64,000 bases of DNA from UMGS363 sp964402055. GTDB taxonomy: Bacteria > Bacillota > Clostridia > Oscillospirales > Ruminococcaceae. A program made the translations under genes and the position numbers. Below, one piece after another: positions 34,379-43,063 of the stretch. Within the stretch, counting starts at the first letter, position 1; every line of letters begins with the position of its first letter. The notes under the pieces are model-generated. The model was given only the letters and a program-made list of their open reading frames with translations. It was not told the origin of the DNA and did no database searches. The DNA lies in assembly GCA_964402055.1 (NCBI GenBank), contig CAYOAV010000002.1, positions 27,533 to 91,532 of the forward strand. The letters run 5' to 3'.

Positions 34379-35662
34379 TTACTCCTTTTTATTACTATCT
34401 GATTTTGTTATGGTTTTATTTTTTTTGAAAAGCTGGGAAATTGGTTTACGCATTATACCACCTTTGCCAGAGTTGATCTCATCCTCGCTGTAATAGTCTG
34501 CCGTGTTTGTTGATAGTCCTTTCCTTGAAAGGAGGAAATTAACAAAATCACGAACGAGTGAGTAAATAACAGCGAAAATCGGAACGCCAAGGATCATTCC
34601 TGCAAATCCGAAAAGTCCACCGCCGACAAAAATTGCAAACATAACCCAGAATGGAGAAAGCCCTGTTGAATCGCCGAGTATCATAGGTCCAAGTATATTT
34701 CCGTCAAATTGCTGAAGTATGAAAATGAAAATTACAAACGGAATAACCTGCTTCGGAGCGGCTACAAGTAACAGCAATGCGCTTGGAATAGCTCCTATGA
34801 ACGGACCGAAAAACGGAATGATATTTGTAACACCGACAACAATGCTGATAAGTGCAACAAAGTCCATTTTCATTATTGACATACATATAAATGTAAGTAT
34901 TCCGATTATGGTTGAGTCAATAATTTTTCCTGAAAGAAAGCCGCTAAGCATTTTATTTGTGCGAGAAGCAACACTATAAACAGCATTTTTTCCGTTTTCA
35001 GGGAAAATTGCCGCAACAGATTTACGCATTTGAGCAATAAATTTTTCTTTGCTGAAGAGAAGATAGATCGCAACGATAAATCCAATAACAAAATCCTTTA
35101 TTCCGACAATAAATCCTAAAGCTCCGTCCTTAAGCTTAATTGCAAAATCGCCGAGCTTAGGTACTATACTATTAAAAAATTCAGTCAATTTAGGCTGTAT
35201 ATCATTGAAAATATCCTGTACATATTTATAAATATCAGGATAATCCTCAACAAATTTGATAATAGTTGCTTCAAGGTTGCTGATATATGAATTCATATTC
35301 CGTGCAAGACCGATAACGCTTTCAACAACCTGTGGAAGAAGAACAGCTACTATTGCAAAAAGCACAGCAACAAGGCTTAACATACCGAAGATAACGCTTA
35401 ATGTTCTAACAAGCTTACGTCTTGGCTTTTTGGTTTCCAACCAGCCACTGAAAACGTGTTCAAACGCTTTCATAAGCGGATTTACAAGATATGCAATAAC
35501 TATTCCCCATGTAACAGGTGCAATAACTCTTGCAAATTCAGAAAGTACTCCGTTTATAACCGCACTTTTCTGAACGATCACTACCAGAAGCAAGCAAATT
35601 GCAAACGTTATAACTGTATAAAAAGAAATTGTGGTGTATTTTTTATTGAATTCTATTTTCAT
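34379..35662 (-). CDS. AI-2E family transporter (PF01594 type)
   Basis: A 427-residue membrane protein with about eight hydrophobic segments: a pair at the N-terminus, a long amphipathic stretch (about residues 100-190), then a cluster with IIPFFGPFIGAIPSALLLL and a VGGGLFGFAGMILGVPIFAVIYS block typical of the family. Members export small molecules or act as sodium/proton antiporters; a role in autoinducer export should not be assumed. The charged tail is about 60 residues. ATG 35662 follows AGAGGTTG. It heads a two-gene operon with nadA. Confidence 0.9.
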   Translation of the reverse strand: MKIEFNKKYTTISFYTVITFAICLLLVVIVQKSAVINGVLSEFARVIAPVTWGIVIAYLVNPLMKAFEHVFSGWLETKKPRRKLVRTLSVIFGMLSLVAVLFAIVAVLLPQVVESVIGLARNMNSYISNLEATIIKFVEDYPDIYKYVQDIFNDIQPKLTEFFNSIVPKLGDFAIKLKDGALGFIVGIKDFVIGFIVAIYLLFSKEKFIAQMRKSVAAIFPENGKNAVYSVASRTNKMLSGFLSGKIIDSTIIGILTFICMSIMKMDFVALISIVVGVTNIIPFFGPFIGAIPSALLLLVAAPKQVIPFVIFIFILQQFDGNILGPMILGDSTGLSPFWVMFAIFVGGGLFGFAGMILGVPIFAVIYSLVRDFVNFLLSRKGLSTNTADYYSEDEINSGKGGIMRKPISQLFKKNKTITKSDSNKKE

Positions 35663-35699
35663 AATATACAACCTCTGTTTTTATATAAATTTCCTCTAC

Positions 35700-35728
35700 A
35701 TTATACCACTTTTTTCACCATTTGTAAA
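35700..35728 (-). promoter_or_regulatory. Promoter of the AI-2E transporter/nadA operon
   Basis: On the minus strand TTTACA (35728-35723), 17 bases, then a perfect TATAAT (35705-35700). Confidence 0.8.
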
Positions 35729-35862
35729 GTTTTTTTGATGATAAAACTAAAAGAAAAGTGTCCAGAACCTAAAACGGCTTCAATTTAGAGGTGAGGGACA
35801 TCTTGCCTAAGTTATATTTTTTATATGTGAAGCAAATTTCATTAAAAAACGTTAAAAATCTC

Positions 35863-35891
35863 TTGTGTTTTTCTTTTAAATATGGTATAAT
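35863..35891 (+). promoter_or_regulatory. Promoter of the site-2 protease/scpAB operon
   Basis: TTGTGT (35863-35868), 17 bases, then TATAAT (35886-35891) with a TG extension. It is divergent from the transporter promoter. Confidence 0.75.
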
Positions 35892-35931
35892 GAATCTGTT
35901 TAGTCGTTTGTTTGAAGGTTGGAGAGTGTAT

Positions 35932-36624
35932 ATGAGTTCAATTTTATCGGGAAGACGGCTTTCTTTTCTGGTACGTCTTATTGTTTTAATGGTTGCATTT
36001 CCCGTTCACGAGTCAGCACATGGTCTTGTTGCATATTGGCTCGGCGATGATACAGCTAAAAAGCAGGGCAGAATAAGCCTTAATCCTGCCAAGCATATCA
36101 GCCTTTGGGGAGCATTATGTATGCTTTTTATCGGAGTTGGTGCGGCTAAGCCTGTGCCGATCGACGCAAGAAAATTCAAAAATCCGAAGGTCGGAATGGC
36201 TGTTTCTTCTCTTGCAGGACCTGTTTCCAATCTTATATTGGCGTATCTTTCGATGATTCTTTTCCGTGCATTGTATATAGTCGAGCTTGTGAAGGGTTCA
36301 AATACATTCCTGAGTGCTGCCCAGTACATTTTTCAATATGGTGCTGTGCTTAACATCGGGCTTGCCGTATTTAATCTTTTGCCTATACCTCCACTTGACG
36401 GTTCAAGAATACTTACGATTTTTCTTCCGCAGGATAAATATTTCGGCATAATGAAATATGAACGTTACATTTTGGGTGTACTTTTTATAGTTGTATTCCT
36501 TGGCTTGCTTGATAAACCTCTCGCTTTTTTACAGAACGGCACAATTGATATTCTCTGGAGGCTTACAGACTGGGTTGATATCGTAGCATGTTTCTTTTTT
36601 AAAAATAATATCGGGGTAATCTGA
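35932..36624 (+). CDS. Site-2 protease family intramembrane metalloprotease
   Basis: A 230-residue membrane protein of the M50 family. The zinc motif HESAH is in the first membrane segment (FPVHESAHGLVAYWLGD). The third ligand region is FNLLPIPPLDGSRIL. The family cleaves membrane-embedded segments of anti-sigma factors or signal peptides; this short type lacks a PDZ domain and its target is unknown. The start is ATG 35932 with GGAGAG before it; the open frame upstream covers the promoter. It lies one base before scpA. Confidence 0.9.
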   Translation: MSSILSGRRLSFLVRLIVLMVAFPVHESAHGLVAYWLGDDTAKKQGRISLNPAKHISLWGALCMLFIGVGAAKPVPIDARKFKNPKVGMAVSSLAGPVSNLILAYLSMILFRALYIVELVKGSNTFLSAAQYIFQYGAVLNIGLAVFNLLPIPPLDGSRILTIFLPQDKYFGIMKYERYILGVLFIVVFLGLLDKPLAFLQNGTIDILWRLTDWVDIVACFFFKNNIGVI

Positions 36625-36625
36625 T

Positions 36626-37369
36626 TTGGAAACAATTTCTTTTAAACTTGAAAACTTTGAAGGTCCGCTTGATCTTCTGCTTCACCTCATATCTAAGCAT
36701 AAGCTTAATATAAATGATATTCCTATTGTTACACTCGTTGACCAGTATCTTGAATATATTAATCTGGCAACGGATAAGGATATGGAGGGTGCAGGCGAAT
36801 TTCTTGAAATGGCGGCTCAGCTTGTATATATGAAAACCGTATCGCTTCTGCCGTCGCATGAAGAGGCTGAGGTTATGAAGAAAGAGCTTGAAGGAAGGCT
36901 TATCGAGTATTCTCTGTGCAAGCTTGCATCAGGTCTTATGCAAAAGCGATATATTGGCAACAATATAACGATAAGAAAGCCTATGCATATTGAGTTTGAT
37001 AATACATACGCTCTCATTCACGATCCTGATGAGCTTGCTTCGGCATATAAAAATATCGGTGTAAAAAAAGCAGAAGAACCGATCAAACTTGATTCCTTTA
37101 ATACTATTGTTAAAAAGAAGATAGTTTCGGTTACTTCAAAGATCGTTTATGTCCTGCGTAATCTTTATAAAAGCGGTAAATGCTTTACTGAAAGCCTTTT
37201 TGACGGACTTACCGATCGATCTGAAAGAGTAGCGGTTTTCCTTGCCATACTTGAGCTTACAAAGTCAGGACGTATACTTTTGAATGATGATAACACAGAA
37301 ATAGTGTTTAATAAAGACTATGTTAAGCCTACGGAAGCATCGGCTTCTGAAGCTGCGACCTATGATTAA
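36626..37369 (+). CDS. scpA: Segregation and condensation protein A
   Basis: A 247-residue kleisin. ScpA bridges the Smc heads and, with ScpB, forms the bacterial condensin. The N-terminal block FKLENFEGPLDLLLHLISKHKLNINDIPIV is the Smc-neck-binding helical region. The C-terminal winged helix (about residues 170-240) ends with FLAILELTKSGRILL. The start is TTG 36626, just after the preceding stop. Confidence 0.94.
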   Translation: METISFKLENFEGPLDLLLHLISKHKLNINDIPIVTLVDQYLEYINLATDKDMEGAGEFLEMAAQLVYMKTVSLLPSHEEAEVMKKELEGRLIEYSLCKLASGLMQKRYIGNNITIRKPMHIEFDNTYALIHDPDELASAYKNIGVKKAEEPIKLDSFNTIVKKKIVSVTSKIVYVLRNLYKSGKCFTESLFDGLTDRSERVAVFLAILELTKSGRILLNDDNTEIVFNKDYVKPTEASASEAATYD

Positions 37370-37386
37370 AGGGGATTTATGACAGA

Positions 37387-37956
37387 ATGAAACTGAATGA
37401 AGAGCTTTCAATTGTTGAAGCGATACTTTTTGCAAGCGGAGATCCTATTGAAAAAACAAGGATAGTTCAGGCAACTGGTATTGAAGAGGAAATGATTGAA
37501 AAAATAATAAATATGCTAAATGATCGTTATGAAGAAAATGAGAGTGCGTTAATGATAATCAAGCTTTCCGACAGCTTTCAGCTATGTGCAAGGGAGAAGT
37601 TTATTGATTATATCAGAGCTGCAATGGAAACGAGAAAAACAGCTCCACTTTCTCCTGCCGCTATGGAGGTTCTTACGATTATTGCTTATAATCAGCCTGT
37701 AACAAAAAGTTTTGTTGAGCATATAAGAGGAACTGACAGTTCAAGCGTTGTCAATTCGCTTGTTGAAAAAAACCTTCTTGAAGAAGCGGGGAGACTTGAT
37801 GTTCCAGGCAGACCTATTGCATATAAAACAACTCCTGCGTTTTTAAGAAGCTTCCAGCTTGCCTCGCTTGACGACCTGCCAGCGATACCAAACGGGGATG
37901 CACAGGTCAGCTTTGATGAGCTTCTCATTAAAGAAGCGGAAGAGAATAAGGTATGA
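37387..37956 (+). CDS. scpB: Segregation and condensation protein B
   Basis: A 189-residue protein with two winged-helix domains. Hallmarks are IVEAILFASGDPIEKTRI, LSPAAMEVLTIIAYNQPVTKSFVEHIRG and LDVPGRPIAYKTT. It dimerises and binds the ScpA kleisin. It lies 17 bases after scpA, and its stop overlaps the next start by four bases. Confidence 0.95.
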   Translation: MKLNEELSIVEAILFASGDPIEKTRIVQATGIEEEMIEKIINMLNDRYEENESALMIIKLSDSFQLCAREKFIDYIRAAMETRKTAPLSPAAMEVLTIIAYNQPVTKSFVEHIRGTDSSSVVNSLVEKNLLEEAGRLDVPGRPIAYKTTPAFLRSFQLASLDDLPAIPNGDAQVSFDELLIKEAEENKV

Positions 37957-38657
37957 TTGCACTTATAATCAACGCAGTGGTTTTTCTGATTTTGTTTTTT
38001 CTGCTTAAAGCTAAGCTCCGCATTGAATTAAAATATATCGATGGCAAGCTTGAATATGCTGTAAAGTATCTTTTCTTTACAGTCTATCCTCGCAAGGAAA
38101 AGAAGCAAAAAAAGAAAAAAAAGGTCATTGCTGAGAAAAAAGAAGAATCAAAGTCTTTGGAGATGTCGTCAGATTTTGCGAATATACCTGATGTGGACGA
38201 GTCTGTTGAAATAAATGAGAAGCTTTCCGAGGATAAGAAAGAAAATAAAGCACCCGATTTTGGTATGCTTAAGGTTCGTATAGAGCAATTTAAGGTTTTA
38301 TGGGGAACTGTAAAAAAATTCTTTACAAAGCTTTTCAAAGGTGTTAAAATCAGTAAATTTACCGTAGATTTTGTCATAAGCGGAAATGACGCTTGTGAAG
38401 CCGCCATAAATTACGGAAAAGTCAGCACGGTTGTATATAACGCCATTGCTTTGTTAAAGCTTATGTTCAGAGTTTCTGTAAAATCTGTTGATATCGGCTG
38501 TGATTTTGAGTCAAAAAAAAGCAGATATGATTTTTCTGCTGATATAACGCTTGGACTTGGGACGACAATAGCTCTTTTGCTTGGAGGCTTGTTCGGTTAT
38601 CTGAAGAATAAAAGTAAAATAGATGAACTCGGTAAATCCGATTCATATAAAGAATAA
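37953..38657 (+). CDS. DUF2953 domain protein
   Basis: A 234-residue protein with one N-terminal membrane segment (about residues 2-20). A Lys/Glu-rich stretch (about 45-95) follows, then a folded region (about 110-220) with SKFTVDFVISGNDACEAAINYGKVS. DUF2953 proteins are found beside ytfJ in many spore formers and their role is not known. It overlaps scpB by four bases (ATGA), so it is translationally coupled. It may act at the forespore membrane, by context only. Confidence 0.82.
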   Translation: MIALIINAVVFLILFFLLKAKLRIELKYIDGKLEYAVKYLFFTVYPRKEKKQKKKKKVIAEKKEESKSLEMSSDFANIPDVDESVEINEKLSEDKKENKAPDFGMLKVRIEQFKVLWGTVKKFFTKLFKGVKISKFTVDFVISGNDACEAAINYGKVSTVVYNAIALLKLMFRVSVKSVDIGCDFESKKSRYDFSADITLGLGTTIALLLGGLFGYLKNKSKIDELGKSDSYKE

Positions 38658-38690
38658 TTGCTTGCCGATAAGGGCAGAAAGGATACAAAT

Positions 38691-39170
38691 ATGGACGATA
38701 AAGTAAAAGATCTTGTAAAGACCTCGCTAGATAAGGTAAAGGAGCTTTCTGATGCAGATACCATAATCGGTGAGCCTATTAAGCTCGATGGAGTTACAAT
38801 AATTCCTATTTCAAAGGTTTCATATGGCTTTGCCGCAGGTGGTTCTGATCTGCCTTCAAAAACAAGCAGCGGTCTTTTCGGCGGCGGCACAGGCGGTGGA
38901 GTTACTATTCAGCCTATCGCATTCATCGTTGTTGCCAACGGTGATGTTAAACTTTTGCAAATCAATCAGGACAAGTCCTCTACAGGTGCGATAGTAAATC
39001 TTGTTCCAGAGCTTTTTGATAAGGTTCAGGGGCTTTTCAACAAGAAAAAACCCGATGATGAGCCTATGGGAATAACTCCCGAGATTGATACCGAGGGTCT
39101 TAATCTTTCACTTGATGATGAACCGGAAAAGCCTGAAAAATCAACTGGAACAACTGAATTTGATTTCTAA
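38691..39170 (+). CDS. ytfJ: GerW/YtfJ-family sporulation protein
   Basis: A 159-residue protein. The central block TIIGEPIKLDGVTIIPISKVSYGFAAGG, the glycine-rich loop GLFGGGTGGGV and QPIAFIVVANGDVKLLQI are diagnostic of the YtfJ (GerW) family, which is linked to sporulation and germination. An acidic tail follows. The start is ATG 38691 after AGAAAGGA; codons upstream in frame have no box. It sits between DUF2953 and the D-Ala-D-Ala carboxypeptidase, as in many Firmicutes. Confidence 0.92.
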   Translation: MDDKVKDLVKTSLDKVKELSDADTIIGEPIKLDGVTIIPISKVSYGFAAGGSDLPSKTSSGLFGGGTGGGVTIQPIAFIVVANGDVKLLQINQDKSSTGAIVNLVPELFDKVQGLFNKKKPDDEPMGITPEIDTEGLNLSLDDEPEKPEKSTGTTEFDF

Positions 39171-39222
39171 ATCGGGTTGAACATTCATAGTATGTATTAT
39201 CAATTTTATTGGAGTGCTTACT

Positions 39223-40359
39223 ATGAAAAAGATGATTTCTGTTTTTCTCTCCGCAGTAATGCTGTTTGCCTTTACACCTAAAGCGTATGCTTTGGAAAGT
39301 ATTAGTCTTTCAGCAAAGGCGGCTGTGCTTATTGATGCACAAACAGGTGCTGTTATTCTTGCTAAGAATGAAAATTCCAAGCTTCCTATGGCAAGTACAA
39401 CTAAGATAATGACAACATTATTGACCATAGAAAGCGGTGGACTTGATGAAATTTATGATGTTCCCGATGAAGCCTTGCTTACAGAAGGCTCGTCAATGGG
39501 ACTTCGTTTTGGTGAAAGAGTTTCAAAAAGAGAGCTTTGCTACGGAATGATGCTTCCATCTGGAAATGATGCAGCTAACGCTTCGGCTTTGCTTATTTCA
39601 GGTAGCTTTGAAACGTTTGCAAGAAAAATGAACAGTAAAGCGGCTGAATTAGGAATGATAAATTCAAGCTTTGTCACTCCGTCAGGACTTCATGACGATG
39701 AGCATTATTCAACAGCATATGATATGGCTCTGCTTACAAGAGAAGCATTGAAAAATGAGCTTTTTTCTGAAATATGCAGAACAAAGAGTATTACACTTTC
39801 ATCTGATGGTATGGAAACGGATAAATATCTTTCCAATACCAACCGATTGCTTTCAAAATATCAATATTGTATAGGTGTAAAAACAGGATTTACAGATGAA
39901 GCAGGCAGATGCCTTGTTTCTGCTGCAGAAAAAGATGGTGTAAATCTTATAGCTGTTACACTTAATGCCCCCGATGATTGGAACGATCATATTAAGATGT
40001 ATAATGTTGGCTTTGATTGTGTAAAGCCTGTTAAGCTTGACGGCTTTACAATCAATTTTACAGTTAATGCTGTTGGTGGATATAATAATGTAATTGATTG
40101 TGAGCTTTCCGAACTGCCTGAATGTACAGCTGTGAATGGTTCTCTTCCTGATATTTCCGAGGAAATTTATCTGCCGCAGTTTGTGTATGCCCCGATATTA
40201 AAGGGTGATATTGTTGGTTATGTATCGTATAAGCTTGATGGAGAGGAAATTTGCCGAAGAAATATTATTTCGTCTGAAGCTTGTTCATTTAAAGCTGAAA
40301 AAGCAAAAAAACCAATATACTATAAAATAATAAATGTGTTAAAAGTGCTTTTTAAATAA
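39223..40359 (+). CDS. D-alanyl-D-alanine carboxypeptidase (DacF-type, serine PBP)
   Basis: A 378-residue secreted low-molecular-weight penicillin-binding protein. The signal peptide covers about residues 1-23 (cut near AYA-LE). Active-site motifs are ASTTK (SxxK), SGN in LPSGNDAAN, and KTG in GVKTGFTDEAGR. It trims the terminal D-alanine of peptidoglycan stems. GGAG at 39210-39213 favours ATG 39223 over the in-frame GTG 39214. Neighbours ytfJ and scpAB match the usual dacF context. Confidence 0.93.
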   Translation: MKKMISVFLSAVMLFAFTPKAYALESISLSAKAAVLIDAQTGAVILAKNENSKLPMASTTKIMTTLLTIESGGLDEIYDVPDEALLTEGSSMGLRFGERVSKRELCYGMMLPSGNDAANASALLISGSFETFARKMNSKAAELGMINSSFVTPSGLHDDEHYSTAYDMALLTREALKNELFSEICRTKSITLSSDGMETDKYLSNTNRLLSKYQYCIGVKTGFTDEAGRCLVSAAEKDGVNLIAVTLNAPDDWNDHIKMYNVGFDCVKPVKLDGFTINFTVNAVGGYNNVIDCELSELPECTAVNGSLPDISEEIYLPQFVYAPILKGDIVGYVSYKLDGEEICRRNIISSEACSFKAEKAKKPIYYKIINVLKVLFK

Positions 40360-40372
40360 AAGGAGAAGTGTT

Positions 40373-41107
40373 GTGGAAAAAATCAGAGTGCAAAAGCTTA
40401 TTGCAGAAAGCGGTTTATGCTCTCGCCGAAAAGCAGAGGAGCTTATTGAAAAGGGAAAGGTCAAGGTAAATGGTCACCCTATATCCCTTGGTGACGGAGC
40501 TGCTTATAATGATGTTATTACTGTCAACGGTGAGCGTATATACGTTGAAAGAAAGCGTAAAAAATACTATATTATGCTCAATAAACCGAGAGGATATGTA
40601 ACAACAATGTCTGATGAGCTTGACAGAAGATGTGTTACAGAGCTGCTTACGGGAATTGACGAAAGAGTTTACCCGATAGGCAGACTTGACAGAAATTCCG
40701 AGGGTTTGCTCTTGTTTACCAATGATGGAAAATTTGCAAATGATATTATGCACCCAAGCCGTCATATTTCAAAGACTTATCGTGTAACTGTTCGTCCATC
40801 CATCAGCGAAGAACAGCTTGTCAAACTCACTGCAGGTGTTGAGATAGACGGCAGAAAAACACTTCCTGCGAATGTTGATGTGATTGATGAGCAGGAGGGC
40901 AGGGTTGTTCTGCGTATAACTATTTATGAGGGTAGAAACCGCCAGATAAGAAAAATGTGCGAAGCGGTTGGACTTGAAGTCGCACGTTTGCGTAGAATTT
41001 CCGTTGGTCCGCTTAAACTTGGTATGCTTAAACCTGGTACTTGGAGAGAACTAACAGCCGAAGAGGTAAAAGCACTCCGAAACGCTGTAAGTGAAAGGCA
41101 AATGTGA
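40373..41107 (+). CDS. rluB: 23S rRNA pseudouridine synthase B
   Basis: A 244-residue RsuA/RluB-family enzyme. An N-terminal S4 RNA-binding domain (about residues 1-60) comes first, then the catalytic domain with YPIGRLDRNSEGLLLFTNDG carrying the nucleophilic aspartate, and EGRNRQIRKMCEAVG. It makes pseudouridine in 23S rRNA. The start is GTG 40373 after AGGAGAAG. It is the last gene of the scpAB operon; no clear terminator follows before the next promoter. Confidence 0.93.
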   Translation: MEKIRVQKLIAESGLCSRRKAEELIEKGKVKVNGHPISLGDGAAYNDVITVNGERIYVERKRKKYYIMLNKPRGYVTTMSDELDRRCVTELLTGIDERVYPIGRLDRNSEGLLLFTNDGKFANDIMHPSRHISKTYRVTVRPSISEEQLVKLTAGVEIDGRKTLPANVDVIDEQEGRVVLRITIYEGRNRQIRKMCEAVGLEVARLRRISVGPLKLGMLKPGTWRELTAEEVKALRNAVSERQM

Positions 41108-41134
41108 ATAAATTGAAAATTAAATTTTTATTCC

Positions 41135-41163
41135 TTGCCAATTTTAGCTTAATGATGTATAAT
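41135..41163 (+). promoter_or_regulatory. Promoter of the carboxyltransferase operon
   Basis: TTGCCA (41135-41140), 17 bases, then a perfect TATAAT (41158-41163). Confidence 0.8.
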
Positions 41164-41204
41164 ATAAAGTGGTTTAATTTTTAGTATTGAACGGAGGAAC
41201 ATAT

Positions 41205-42566
41205 ATGTTGACTGAAAGCCAGAAAACAAAGCTTGCCGAGTATAATAAAACTGCGGCTGCTTCGACAAAGGCAAAAGAAAGACTTAAGGATTTGTTTGAT
41301 GAGGGTGTTTATACAGAGCTTTCTGCTGCTGTAAATGCCGATGATGCCGCTGGTGCAGTTATTACTGCTTACGGTTACGTTGACGGCAGCCCTATATACG
41401 CATTTTCACAGGATAAGACTGTGAATAATGGTGCTGTTACAAAGGCAAGTGCCACAAAAATCTGCAAGATCTACGAGCTTGCTTCGAGAAACGGAGTTCC
41501 TGTTGTTGGAATTTTCGATTCAAACGGTGCTGTTGTAACCGATGGTGCTGACGCTCTTGTTGCTTATAGTGAGATTCTTACATATACAAATAATCTTTCG
41601 GGAGTTGTTCCACAGATTGCTGTTGTCGCTGGTACTTGCGTAGGCAGCGCGGCTCTTATTGCGGCAGCTTCTGATTTTCTTGTTGCAACAGAGGATAGTG
41701 CTTTGTACCTTTCTGCGGGCGAGAACAAAAACGGTGCTGATGCCGCTAAGCTTGGTGAGGTGTCTGTTCTTGCAAAGAATGACGCAGATGCTATGAAGAG
41801 CGTAAGATCAATTCTTTCACTTCTTCCTGCAAATAACCTTGAAATTGCTCCTGCATTTGAATATTCTGCTCCTACAAAGGCTGCTGATGGTAAAGCTGAT
41901 AATATCGCTGAGGCTATTGCTGATGAGGGAAGTGTTATTGAGCTTTCAAAGGAATTTGGTACAGCTGCATATACAGCTCTTGCAACTCTTGGTGGTTCCG
42001 TTGTTGGTATTGCCGCAACAAATAAGACCTCGGACAAGCTCACTTCTGACGACAGCTCAAAGCTTGCTCGTTTTGTAAGAACCTGTGACGCTTTTTCCGT
42101 TCCTGTTGTAACTGTTGTTGATACAGAGGGATTTGAAAATAATGATAATATCCGTGACCTTGCAAAGCTTGCAAGTGCTTACGCTGAAGCAACTACTGTT
42201 AAGATTTCTGTTGTAACGGGCAATGCTATAGGCTCTGCAATGGTTGCTCTTGGCTCTGCGAATGCGGATATGACCTTTGCTTATCCGAATGCTGTTATTT
42301 CTCCGGTTGCTCCTCTTACAGCTGCCGAGTTCCTCTATCACGATAAGCTTAAGGGTGCATCGGATGTCAAGGTAGAAAGAAATAAGATTGCCGCTGAATA
42401 TGCTGAGAATGAAGCTTCTGCATTTGTTGCAGCTCAGAAGGGTTCTGTTGACGCTGTTATCACTGCTGAAGAAGCAAGAGCAAGAGTTCTTTCCGCTATT
42501 GAGCTTATGGGAGATAAGCGTCTTGCAAAGCGTCTCCCTAAAAAGCATAGTAATATGCCTTTCTAA
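41205..42566 (+). CDS. Atypical biotin-dependent carboxyltransferase (12S/MmdA-like)
   Basis: A 453-residue carboxyltransferase-domain protein with two crotonase-like halves. It resembles the acyl-CoA carboxyltransferase subunit of methylmalonyl-CoA decarboxylase or transcarboxylase: KERLKDLFDEGVYTEL, AYGYVDGSPIYAFSQDKTVNNGAV, KICKIYELA. It is shorter than the usual 500 or so residues. The glycine-rich oxyanion loops are altered: SNGAVVTDG stands where homologues have a GGARIQEG-type loop, and GTCVGSAAL where they have GPCAGGA. Activity or substrate may therefore differ. GGAGGAAC sets ATG 41205. BCCP and a 5S/OadA-like gene follow. Confidence 0.82.
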   Translation: MLTESQKTKLAEYNKTAAASTKAKERLKDLFDEGVYTELSAAVNADDAAGAVITAYGYVDGSPIYAFSQDKTVNNGAVTKASATKICKIYELASRNGVPVVGIFDSNGAVVTDGADALVAYSEILTYTNNLSGVVPQIAVVAGTCVGSAALIAAASDFLVATEDSALYLSAGENKNGADAAKLGEVSVLAKNDADAMKSVRSILSLLPANNLEIAPAFEYSAPTKAADGKADNIAEAIADEGSVIELSKEFGTAAYTALATLGGSVVGIAATNKTSDKLTSDDSSKLARFVRTCDAFSVPVVTVVDTEGFENNDNIRDLAKLASAYAEATTVKISVVTGNAIGSAMVALGSANADMTFAYPNAVISPVAPLTAAEFLYHDKLKGASDVKVERNKIAAEYAENEASAFVAAQKGSVDAVITAEEARARVLSAIELMGDKRLAKRLPKKHSNMPF

Positions 42567-42648
42567 GAAAGCTTTCTTTCGTGATGAACCATATAGTGTA
42601 TATAAGGCAGTATTCTGTCAAAAATAAATAGAATGGAGTTAATACATA

Positions 42649-43038
42649 ATGAAAAGATTTAATATTACCGTTAATGGCAAAGCTTATGATGTTGCAGTTG
42701 AAGAAATGACTGGCGGAGCTGCTCCTGCTCCCGTTGCAGCAGCTCCTGTTGCCGCTCCTGCACCTGCACCCGCAGCTGCTCCCGCTCCTGTTGCAGCAGC
42801 TCCTGCACCAGTTGCATCTGGTGAGGGTGAGGCTGTTACATCTCCTATGCCTGGAACAATTCTTGATGTTAAGGTATCTGTTGGTTCAATGGTAGCAGAC
42901 GGTGAAACAGTTGCAGTTCTTGAAGCAATGAAGATGGAAAATGATATTCCTGCTGTTAAGGCTGGTAAAGTCGTTGCTATTAATGTCAAGAAGGGTGACA
43001 CCGTTCAGACAGGCGATGTGATCCTTACAATTGCATAA
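42649..43038 (+). CDS. Biotin carboxyl carrier protein
   Basis: A 129-residue carrier. A short N-terminal segment (1-22) is followed by a very Ala/Pro-rich flexible linker (about 24-56) and a biotinyl domain with LEAMKMEND; the biotinylated lysine is about residue 95. It resembles the 1.3S subunit of transcarboxylase and shuttles CO2 between the two carboxyltransferase partners encoded on either side. AATGGAG precedes the start. Confidence 0.94.
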   Translation: MKRFNITVNGKAYDVAVEEMTGGAAPAPVAAAPVAAPAPAPAAAPAPVAAAPAPVASGEGEAVTSPMPGTILDVKVSVGSMVADGETVAVLEAMKMENDIPAVKAGKVVAINVKKGDTVQTGDVILTIA

Positions 43039-43063
43039 GATTTTGTGAAAGGTAGATAGAATT

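Noticed and set aside
41564..42548. Two long open frames (about 160 codons each) antisense to the carboxyltransferase gene
   Set aside because: They mirror the codon bias of the real gene, have no ribosome binding site and resemble no family.
42567..42585. AAGAAAGCTTTCTT palindrome after the carboxyltransferase as a terminator
   Set aside because: The palindrome has almost no loop and no T-run; the BCCP gene follows in the same operon.
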